This document shows positions 1 to 5,128 of a DNA stretch of 14,705 nt, piece after piece (position 1 is the first letter of the stretch; every line of letters begins with the position of its first letter). The stretch comes from CAZWKX01 sp964614095 (GTDB lineage: Bacteria; Actinomycetota; Acidimicrobiia; Spongiisociales; UBA11373), in the NCBI GenBank assembly GCA_964614095.1, contig CAZTJO010000039.1, positions 1 through 14,705 on the forward strand. The letters are read 5' to 3'. The position numbers were made by a program, and so were the translations under genes. The notes under the pieces were generated by a model. The model had not been told where the DNA came from, searched no databases, and saw only the letters and a program-made list of their open reading frames with translations.

Positions 1-353
1 TCACGGTGCTGGGACCGGCGCGGCGCTACATGTCCGCCAACGACAACTCGATCGTGCTGCTCGTGTCGTCGGCCGGACGTACTCTGCTGCTGCCGGGCGA
101 CATCGAGGCCATCGCTCAGGGTGAGCTGGGGCCGGTGCCGTGCGACGTTCTCAAGGTGCCGCATCAAGGCGCGGCGACGAGCGACCCGCGCTGGCTGGCG
201 GCCATCGATCCAGATGTCGCCGTGTTCAGCGTCGGACCCAACAACTACGGCCACCCTGACCCTGCGGTGATCGAGCTGCTCCGGGGAGAGGGAGCCGAGA
301 TCCGGCGCACCGACGAACTCGGCGACATCGTGGTCAGGCTCGACGATCTCTGA
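1..353 (+). CDS. comEC: ComEC competence protein, C-terminal metallo-beta-lactamase part (5' truncated)
   Basis: The last 116 or so residues of ComEC, the inner-membrane channel through which single-stranded DNA enters the cell. Only the C-terminal metallo-beta-lactamase-like domain is in the window; the reading frame is open to the left edge. Visible family motifs are NDNSIVLLV, then LLPGDIE, then DVLKVPHQGA, and near the end FSVGPNNYGHP. These match the last strands and metal-site loops of ComEC proteins. Many relatives read HHGS where this one reads HQGA, so one histidine of that motif is replaced; whether this affects metal binding cannot be judged from the fragment. It stops 49 bases before holA, a common partner of comEC in bacteria. 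Identity is firm; competence of the organism is not implied, because comEC is kept in many actinobacteria not known to take up DNA. Confidence 0.9.
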   Translation, partial: TVLGPARRYMSANDNSIVLLVSSAGRTLLLPGDIEAIAQGELGPVPCDVLKVPHQGAATSDPRWLAAIDPDVAVFSVGPNNYGHPDPAVIELLRGEGAEIRRTDELGDIVVRLDDL

Positions 354-402
354 CCACGGCGCCGGGGAGACTGAGACCGCCGATGGCACTAGCGTCGGGG
401 TC

Positions 403-1401
403 GTGAATCATGTACTGGCCGTCATCGGTCCCGGCGACAGCGGCCCCGGCGAACGTGATGAGATGTTGCGCCGGGCCACGGCCTTGCTCGAAGAGGCCGG
501 CGCCGAAGGTATCGATCGTTTTGATGTTCCTCTGCATGAGCGAGGGGAGGAGGGCGAAGCGACGCTGCGGCCTGAGATCGAGGCGCTGGTGCCGGCTCTG
601 CAAAGTGGATCGCTGTTTGGGGGCCTGCGCGGGGTGCTCGTTGTCGATGCCCACCGCTTTCTCAAGGCGGAGGCGGCGGTGATGGCCGAGCTCGCCGGCT
701 CACTGGATGCCGGCACCGCGATCGTGTGTTTTGTTGCCGATGGAGCGCTGCCCGCGGGACTTGGCGCCGTGGTCAAGAAGATGGGCGAATCGGTTGCGGT
801 GAAGAAACTGCGTGAGCGTGATGCTGCGGACTGGCTGGGGCACGCCGCTCGCGAGCGGGGCGTGCGGCTGGCCTCCGATGCCATTGCCGCCCTCGTGCAG
901 CGATTCGGGTCCGATATCGCCGCTCTGGGGCAGGCCCTCGATCAGCTGGCCACGGTGGAGGGCCCGGTCGGCGGGGAGGAGATAGCTTCGAGGTTTCGCA
1001 ATCGGCCGGATGAGCCCATGTGGCACTACGCCGATGCGGTGGCGGCGGGGCACACGACGGACGCTCTGCGCCGTCTGACCGATTTTCTGACCCACGGCCA
1101 CCCGCTCCAGTTGCTCGCCTTCCTGGAAAACGATCTCCGCCGCAGGGCACTGGCCGCAGCAGCTCCAGACATCGAGACCTTTGCCGAGTGGGCCGGGGCC
1201 TCGCCGAATCACTTTCCGGTGCAGAAGGCGTGGCGGGGGCGCGCCCGTACGACGGAGGCCGATCTCCATCGTGCACTTCAGGCGCTGACCCGTGCAGATA
1301 TGCAGATGAAGACGATGCCCGAGAGCACTCAGCAGCTGACCATGGAACGTTTGACTGTTGCCCTGTGCCGCTGGTACGGAGGCGCCCGGCGCGCCGGCTA
1401 G
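403..1401 (+). CDS. holA: DNA polymerase III delta subunit (HolA)
   Basis: Delta subunit of the clamp loader, which opens the beta sliding clamp so it can be placed on primed DNA. The 332 residues are close to the usual length (about 340). The N-terminal AAA+-like part has no working Walker A motif, as is normal for delta. Family features are the GLRGVLVVDAHRF segment near residue 85, the VVKKMGESVAVKKL segment near 125-140, the GSDIAALGQALDQLA helix near 170, and the C-terminal collar domain ending in QLTMERLTVALCRWY. The start is a GTG with only a weak purine run upstream (CGGGG); the next in-frame starts would remove conserved sequence. It follows comEC and ends tail-to-tail with greA, the two TAG stops sharing one CTAG. 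Confidence 0.93.
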   Translation: MNHVLAVIGPGDSGPGERDEMLRRATALLEEAGAEGIDRFDVPLHERGEEGEATLRPEIEALVPALQSGSLFGGLRGVLVVDAHRFLKAEAAVMAELAGSLDAGTAIVCFVADGALPAGLGAVVKKMGESVAVKKLRERDAADWLGHAARERGVRLASDAIAALVQRFGSDIAALGQALDQLATVEGPVGGEEIASRFRNRPDEPMWHYADAVAAGHTTDALRRLTDFLTHGHPLQLLAFLENDLRRRALAAAAPDIETFAEWAGASPNHFPVQKAWRGRARTTEADLHRALQALTRADMQMKTMPESTQQLTMERLTVALCRWYGGARRAG

Positions 1402-1880
1402 CCGTCGAAGGGGCGGACGGCAACGATGCTGAGCGAGAACACGCCGCCGGGAGCCTCATAGTCCACGGTCTCACCAACCCGAGAGCCGAGGAGGGCTGCG
1501 CCCAGAGGGCTCGATGGACTGGCCAGGGTGATGCCCGGTACCTTGTTCTCCTGTGAGGCGACGAAGTACTCAGTTTCGGTCCCATCGGCGGCGCGGACCG
1601 TGGCCACCGATCCGATCTCGACGGTGTCGGTGCTGGGAGCCGGGCCGACCTGGGCGGTACGCAGGAGATGCTGGATCGTCCGGATCCGCGCCTCCATTAA
1701 CCCCTGCTCGTCCTTGGCGGCGTCGTACTCGGCGTTCTCACGGATGTCGCCGTGGGAGCGCGCTTCGGAGAGGCGCTCCTCGAGATTGGCCCGGCCTTCG
1801 GTGGTGAGGAGATCCAGTTCTTGCTCGAGCCTGCGGTACGCGGCAGGGGTGAGCCAGGTGGCGGCTGTTTCGTCGGACAT
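1398..1880 (-). CDS. greA: Transcription elongation factor GreA
   Basis: GreA enters the secondary channel of RNA polymerase and triggers cleavage of the RNA 3' end in backtracked complexes. The 160-residue length is typical. An N-terminal coiled coil (about residues 12-78) carries the tip motif GDIRENAEYDAAK at 44-56, whose Asp45 and Glu48 correspond to the acidic pair that coordinates the catalytic Mg2+. The C-terminal FKBP-like domain has the signature SPSSPLGAALLGSRVGETV region at 121-139. The gene lies 13 bases after rpsT on the same strand, with no Shine-Dalgarno sequence in that gap, so it is probably cotranscribed with rpsT and may depend on translational coupling. Its 3' end overlaps the convergent holA by 4 bases. 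A weak 6-bp hairpin (GCCGTC/GACGGC, 1401-1421) spans the end of the gene; no T-rich terminator is seen. Confidence 0.96.
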   Translation of the reverse strand: MSDETAATWLTPAAYRRLEQELDLLTTEGRANLEERLSEARSHGDIRENAEYDAAKDEQGLMEARIRTIQHLLRTAQVGPAPSTDTVEIGSVATVRAADGTETEYFVASQENKVPGITLASPSSPLGAALLGSRVGETVDYEAPGGVFSLSIVAVRPFDG

Positions 1881-1893
1881 GTGGATTGGCGTT

Positions 1894-2160
1894 CTAGCCG
1901 AGGAGACCCTGCACCTGGCGTTCGAGGCGCGACTTGCGGCGGGCCGCGGTGCGCTTGTGCAGCACTCCCTTGGCTACGGCGGTGTCGATGCGCTTCTGCG
2001 CCAGACGTAGCGACTCCCTTGCTGCGTCGGCATCGCCGGATCGGGCGGCTTCGAGTGTGGTCCGGGTCCGAGTCCTCATCTCGGAGCGAACCGACTGGTT
2101 GCGGAGCCGCCTTTTTTCGTTCTGGCGATTCCGTTTGATCTGCGATGCATTATTGGCCAT
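1894..2160 (-). CDS. rpsT: 30S ribosomal protein S20
   Basis: S20 is a small helical protein that binds 16S rRNA early in 30S assembly. The 88 residues match the family: the MANNASQIKRNRQNEKRRLRN start, a Lys/Arg-rich N-terminal helix, and the C-terminal GVLHKRTAARRKSRL region. The ATG is certain from the conserved MANxxSQIKR start, yet the bases just upstream lack a Shine-Dalgarno sequence and instead form a 6-bp hairpin (2164-2181). S20 is autoregulated at translation in E. coli, so this arrangement may be functional, but that is inference. It is the first gene of a probable rpsT-greA unit and is divergent from hrcA. In many bacteria rpsT is divergent from holA or next to lepA; here greA lies between holA and rpsT, and neither lepA nor hemW is present on this side. 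Confidence 0.97.
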   Translation of the reverse strand: MANNASQIKRNRQNEKRRLRNQSVRSEMRTRTRTTLEAARSGDADAARESLRLAQKRIDTAVAKGVLHKRTAARRKSRLERQVQGLLG

Positions 2161-2163
2161 GAG

Positions 2164-2181
2164 GAACCGGCTTCTCGGTTC
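2164..2181 (-). promoter_or_regulatory. Hairpin in the rpsT leader
   Basis: Perfect 6-bp inverted repeat GAACCG / CGGTTC with a 6-base loop, ending 3 bases before the rpsT ATG. It occupies the place where a ribosome binding site would be expected; a purine run (GAGAAG) starts at the end of the 5' arm and runs into the loop, and is the only SD-like sequence. It could limit translation initiation or be a protein-binding site, but a 6-bp repeat can arise by chance. Confidence 0.35.
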
Positions 2182-2193
2182 GGGGATGGCTGG

Positions 2194-2221
2194 AGATTAG
2201 CAGGCGGGCGTCCGCGCACAA
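2194..2221 (-). promoter_or_regulatory. Probable rpsT-greA promoter
   Basis: Read on the minus strand, TTGTGC (2221-2216) is followed after 16 bases by TAATCT (2199-2194). The -10 fits TAnnnT and the -35 shares only the leading TTG with TTGACA. Transcription would start near 2187, giving a leader of about 27 bases that includes the hairpin at 2164-2181. Confidence 0.45.
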
Positions 2222-2276
2222 CGCGGGGCCGGCATCTTGATGCACTTCTCGGCCCGGGAGGCGGTGGGGGGCCGTG

Positions 2277-2303
2277 TTGGCACTCGCTGCCCGAGACTGC
2301 TAG
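2277..2303. promoter_or_regulatory. Degenerate CIRCE operator upstream of hrcA
   Basis: TTGGCACTC-N9-GACTGCTAG, compared with the CIRCE consensus TTAGCACTC-N9-GAGTGCTAA: 8 of 9 bases match in the left arm, 7 of 9 in the right arm, and the 9-base spacer is exact. CIRCE is the binding site of HrcA, whose gene starts 31 bases downstream, so this is most likely the autoregulatory site of the hrcA-dnaJ operon. The match and its position are seen directly; binding is inferred. Confidence 0.72.
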
Positions 2304-2323
2304 CAGTCCGGGGCGACTGCTAA
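2295..2323. promoter_or_regulatory. Second, overlapping inverted repeat at the hrcA promoter
   Basis: The right arm of the CIRCE-like site is part of a perfect 14-base palindrome, GACTGCTAGCAGTC (2295-2308). The motif then recurs as GACTGCTAA at 2315-2323, which differs from the CIRCE right arm by one base. CTAGCAGTC (2300-2308) and GACTGCTAA (2315-2323) form an inverted repeat with 8 paired bases per arm but a 6-base spacer instead of 9. The repeat overlaps the likely -10 box, so a bound repressor would block RNA polymerase. It may be a second HrcA half-site cluster or the site of another factor. Confidence 0.5.
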
Positions 2324-2326
2324 CCT
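2321..2326 (+). promoter_or_regulatory. Candidate -10 box for a leaderless hrcA mRNA
   Basis: TAACCT fits TAnnnT and ends 7 bases before the hrcA ATG, which places the transcription start at or next to the A of the start codon. No Shine-Dalgarno sequence precedes that ATG. This combination is the usual signature of leaderless transcripts in actinobacteria. No good -35 is present. Confidence 0.45.
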
Positions 2327-2333
2327 CGCTTCC

Positions 2334-3332
2334 ATGCTGGACGAACGCAAGGCGGGCATCCTTGGGGCAGTGGTCGAGGAGTACATCAGGACCGGCGAAG
2401 CCGTGAGCTCACGCGCCATCCTCGATCACAGCGACCTCACCTGTTCGAGTGCCACGATCCGCAACGAGCTCACCGTCTTGGAGCGTGAGGGATTCATTAT
2501 GAAGCCGCACGCCTCGGCGGGCCGGATTCCCACCGACAGCGGTTATCGCTACTACATCGACAGTATGTCGCCCGGTGCGCTGCAGCACTCCACACACACC
2601 CGCATCGAGCAGTTCTACGCCTCGATGCACGCAGAGCTGAACCGTATGCTCAAGCAGACTTCCTCGCTGCTCTCCGAGATCACGCACTACCCGTCGGTGG
2701 TGGTGGGGCCCGGCGTACGCGGCCAGACCGTTCGCGACACCCATTTGCTACCGGTGGGCCCGGATGCGGTGCTGTTGGTGATCATCACCGACAGGGGAAG
2801 GGTGACCCAGTCGCTGCTGCGGTTCGCTGAGGCGGTGAGCCCTGCCGAAGTTTCGATCGCCGAAGAGGTGCTCAGCGATATCATCGGCGGCCTCCAGGTG
2901 GCTGAAACCCTCGGCGAGAGCTTCGACATCAGCGAGTACAAGCTGCCGGCGTCTGCGGCCGCGGTGCTCGAGCAGGCGACCGATGCCTTGGTGGAGGCGG
3001 CGCGCAGCGACCGTGAGGTCTTCCTCGGTGGGACCAGCCTGATGGCAACACTGTGGGAGGACCTGGCCAAACTCCACCGCATCCTTGCGTTGGTGGAGAG
3101 GGAGGCGTCGGTGCTGGATCTTGTCGGTGGCTCCTCGGCACAGACCTTGGTGCGACTCGGCTCCGAGATCGAGGCTGGCGAGGATGATCTGGCCGTCGTC
3201 TCGGCACCCTACGGCGATAGCGGCAGTGGTGGCCGTATGGGTGTCTTTGGGCCGATGCGCATGGACTACAAGCACACCATCAAGGTCGTCGAAGAGGTGA
3301 GCGACGCCCTCGGCGACAGTCTGGGCGATTGA
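2334..3332 (+). CDS. hrcA: Heat-inducible transcription repressor HrcA
   Basis: HrcA represses chaperone genes by binding CIRCE and is kept active by GroEL. The 332 residues fit the family (about 340). The start MLDERKAGIL matches HrcA N-termini, so the ATG at 2334 is well supported although it lacks an SD. A winged helix-turn-helix spans about residues 20-76: the recognition region has SSATIRNELTVLEREGF, and the wing has HASAGRIPTDSGYRYY, the most conserved stretch of the family. The rest is the GAF-like dimerisation domain, with the C-terminal YGDSGSGGRMGVFGPMRMDY segment typical of HrcA. The gene overlaps dnaJ by one base (TGATG), so the two are cotranscribed. A CIRCE-like operator directly upstream argues for autoregulation. 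GroE genes are not in this window. Confidence 0.96.
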   Translation: MLDERKAGILGAVVEEYIRTGEAVSSRAILDHSDLTCSSATIRNELTVLEREGFIMKPHASAGRIPTDSGYRYYIDSMSPGALQHSTHTRIEQFYASMHAELNRMLKQTSSLLSEITHYPSVVVGPGVRGQTVRDTHLLPVGPDAVLLVIITDRGRVTQSLLRFAEAVSPAEVSIAEEVLSDIIGGLQVAETLGESFDISEYKLPASAAAVLEQATDALVEAARSDREVFLGGTSLMATLWEDLAKLHRILALVEREASVLDLVGGSSAQTLVRLGSEIEAGEDDLAVVSAPYGDSGSGGRMGVFGPMRMDYKHTIKVVEEVSDALGDSLGD

Positions 3333-4429
3333 TGGCGGTCGACTACTACCAGGTGCTCGGGGTGGATCGTGATGCCAAGCAGGATGAGATCAAACGCGCC
3401 TTCAGGCGATTGGCGCGAGAGACTCATCCCGACGCCAACCCGGACGACGCGCAGGCCGAAAGGCGATTCCGTGAGATCGCCCAGGCCTACGAGGTGCTGG
3501 GCGATCCGCAGCGGCGGGCCGCCTACGACCGTGGTGTGAGTTTCGATACGCGTGACCTGTTCTCATCGTTTGCCGGCATCGACGATCTGCTCAACCGATT
3601 TTTCGGCTCCGCCGGCTTCGGTTTCCCGTTTGGGGCGGCGTCCTCAGGTCCGGTGACGGGGGCCGATGTCTCACGGGGCATGGAGATCAGCCTGGCCGAG
3701 GCGGCACAGGGAGTGCAGCGGCAGGTGGAGTATCAAGCGGCGACCCGCTGTGCAACTTGCCGCGGGAGCGGTTCTGCTCCGGGTGCCGATCTCGAGATCT
3801 GCGACCGATGTGGCGGCCGGGGGTCGCTCCGCATGAGCCGCCAAACCCTGCTGGGGACGACTCTGTCAATCGTGGCATGCGATAGATGTCGGGGCCGGGG
3901 CCGTGTTGTTGCCGAGCCCTGCGCCGACTGTGGAGGTGTCGGCTCTTCGATCGGCGAATGCTCCGTGACCGTCGACGTGCCGCCGGGAATAGACGATGGG
4001 GCTCGGCTTCGACTTTCCGGCAAAGGAGCTGCCGGGGAGCCCGGGGGCCGGCCCGGCGACCTGTTTGTTGAGGTTCGAGTGCTTCCGGACGAGCGTTTTG
4101 AGCGTCACGGCGGCGATCTTGTTCACCGTGTGCATTTGGGCTTCTCCGAAGCGGCACTCGGAACGTCGGTCAGCGTGCCGACCGTCGATGGTGAGGAGCT
4201 GGATATCGACGTGCCGTCGGGAACCCAGCCGGGCACCGTCTTCAGGCTGTCGCGACGCGGCATGCCCCGTCTCCGGCGCCGGGGAAGGGGAGACCTGCTG
4301 GTGGAGATACTCCTCGATGTGCCGGCCAAACTCAGCGCCGAGGAGGAGAAGACGCTGCGAGACTACGCCGCTCTTCGGGGAGAAAACCCCGTGGACGGGC
4401 GCAGGATCCGCCGCCCTCGGGCCCGCTGA
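3332..4429 (+). CDS. dnaJ: Chaperone protein DnaJ (type I Hsp40)
   Basis: DnaJ delivers unfolded proteins to DnaK and stimulates its ATPase. The 365-residue protein has all type I parts in order. The J domain (residues 4-68) carries the essential HPD at 32-34. A short Gly/Phe region lies at about 70-105. The zinc-binding domain has four CxxCxGxG repeats starting at Cys140, Cys157, Cys183 and Cys197. The two C-terminal beta domains, with GDLFVEV and GDLLVEI, follow. I chose the ATG at 3332, one base inside hrcA; a TTG one codon upstream is possible but less likely. An upstream SD is weak, consistent with translational coupling to hrcA. The rsmE gene that often follows dnaJ is absent; a bldD-like gene follows instead. 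grpE and dnaK are not in the window, and this may be a second dnaJ of the genome. Confidence 0.96.
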   Translation: MAVDYYQVLGVDRDAKQDEIKRAFRRLARETHPDANPDDAQAERRFREIAQAYEVLGDPQRRAAYDRGVSFDTRDLFSSFAGIDDLLNRFFGSAGFGFPFGAASSGPVTGADVSRGMEISLAEAAQGVQRQVEYQAATRCATCRGSGSAPGADLEICDRCGGRGSLRMSRQTLLGTTLSIVACDRCRGRGRVVAEPCADCGGVGSSIGECSVTVDVPPGIDDGARLRLSGKGAAGEPGGRPGDLFVEVRVLPDERFERHGGDLVHRVHLGFSEAALGTSVSVPTVDGEELDIDVPSGTQPGTVFRLSRRGMPRLRRRGRGDLLVEILLDVPAKLSAEEEKTLRDYAALRGENPVDGRRIRRPRAR

Positions 4430-4485
4430 CCCCGATGCCGCAGGTGTGCCGCCGTTGATGGTCGCCAAGGCCTTCCGGCTCTGGC

Positions 4486-4507
4486 TAACATGGTCACCCA
4501 GAGCGGT
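4486..4507 (+). promoter_or_regulatory. Candidate bldD promoter with BldD-box-like site
   Basis: TAACAT (4486-4491) is a TAnnnT -10 candidate without a clear -35. Starting two bases later, 4494-4506 reads TCACCCAGAGCGG. Against the 15-base BldD-box consensus described in Streptomyces (nTnACnC(A/T)GnGTnAn), 7 of the 9 fixed positions match, and the left half TCACC is canonical. The site would cover the transcription start. In Streptomyces BldD represses its own gene, so autoregulation is a reasonable inference. A match this good can arise by chance every several hundred bases. Confidence 0.4.
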
Positions 4508-4557
4508 CCTGCCGAACACGCGGTGGTGTCAGCGTATTAGGGGAGTCGGAGGAGAGC

Positions 4558-5046
4558 ATGGAAGCGACGGAGTCCTACAACCAGCTGGTGGGGTCTCGAC
4601 TTCGGTCGATTCGCAAGCAACGTGGCCTTTCGCTCCAGGACGTACAGCGCCTGTCGAGTGGAGAGTTCAAGGCTGCGGTAGTCGGCGCCTACGAGCGCGG
4701 TGAACGAAGCCTCTCCATGCCGCGGCTGCACCGCCTCGCTGCCTTCTTTCAGGTTCCGATCAACCAGTTCATTCCGCACGAAGACCTCTCAGAAGGCTCC
4801 ATCCTCCCCTTGCCGAGCGGCGGCGTCACCATAGATCTCACAGCTCTTGAGCGGCTTGAGGGCTCGGAAGCTGATATCTTCGATCGATTCCTGCGATCGA
4901 TCCAGGTGATGCGGCAAGATTTCAACGGCAAGGTTCTCACCATCCGCCACGACGACCTGCGGTTGCTTGCTTTGCTGCTCGACCAGCCTGAAGAGGCGTT
5001 CGGCGAACGCCTTGCCGAATTGGGGTTGACCGAAGGGCCCGGCTGA
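4558..5046 (+). CDS. bldD: BldD-like c-di-GMP-responsive transcription regulator
   Basis: A 162-residue two-domain regulator that closely resembles Streptomyces BldD, the master repressor of development whose dimer is held together by a c-di-GMP tetramer. The N-terminal Xre-type helix-turn-helix spans about residues 8-73, with GSRLRSIRKQRGLSL, VVGAYERGERSLSMPRL and FFQVPINQFIP aligned to BldD. The C-terminal domain contains R119-Q-D121, eight residues, then R130-H-D-D133. This is exactly the RxD-X8-RxxD c-di-GMP-binding signature, with BldD's NGKVL in between. The start is set by a strong GGAGGAGA ribosome binding site 2 bases upstream of the ATG and by the fit to the BldD N-terminus. The gene stands alone between dnaJ and phoH. 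The homology is clear to me; the regulon and physiological role outside Streptomyces relatives are inference. Confidence 0.88.
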   Translation: MEATESYNQLVGSRLRSIRKQRGLSLQDVQRLSSGEFKAAVVGAYERGERSLSMPRLHRLAAFFQVPINQFIPHEDLSEGSILPLPSGGVTIDLTALERLEGSEADIFDRFLRSIQVMRQDFNGKVLTIRHDDLRLLALLLDQPEEAFGERLAELGLTEGPG

Positions 5047-5088
5047 CCGGCGCCGCGCTGAGGTGACGGGCTTGGGGGTCTGCGTGGG

Positions 5089-5094
5089 TATACT
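5089..5094 (+). promoter_or_regulatory. Candidate -10 box of the phoH operon
   Basis: TATACT matches the -10 consensus in 5 of 6 bases. No -35 at 16-18 bases is convincing; a GTGACG at 5063-5068 lies 20 bases upstream. Transcription would start near 5101, between bldD and phoH, in a gap of about 80 bases. Confidence 0.42.
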
Positions 5095-5107
5095 GCGATT
5101 CCCCCCT

Positions 5108-5120
5108 GCTCTCTGAGTGA
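5108..5120 (+). promoter_or_regulatory. BldD-box-like site in the phoH leader
   Basis: GCTCTCTGAGTGA matches 7 of the 9 fixed positions of the Streptomyces BldD-box consensus, with the right half CTGnGTnA intact and the classical AGTGA half-site included. It lies 14-19 bases after the TATACT box and 8 bases before the chosen phoH start. It overlaps the alternative GTG start at 5117 and the probable ribosome binding site. Confidence 0.35.
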
Positions 5121-5128
5121 GGCGTTCC

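Noticed and set aside
1386..1397. Perfect 12-base palindrome CCGGCGCGCCGG at the holA end
   Set aside because: No loop for a hairpin of useful size, made only of G and C in a GC-rich gene; likely chance.
2232..2243. GCATC-TT-GATGC inverted repeat in the rpsT-hrcA gap
   Set aside because: Five-base arms with a 2-base loop and no relation to either promoter; not enough to call a site.
4376..4391. CGGGG-AGAAAA-CCCCG hairpin near the dnaJ end
   Set aside because: A 5-bp stem about 40 bases before the dnaJ stop with no T run; too weak and wrongly placed for a terminator.
4430..4557. Possible RNA gene or riboswitch in the dnaJ-bldD gap
   Set aside because: No tRNA-like folding, no conserved riboswitch core seen; only a candidate promoter and a BldD-like site are supported.
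5117..5128. Upstream GTG start for phoH
   Set aside because: No ribosome binding site before it, and it overlaps the GTGAGG that serves GTG 5129.
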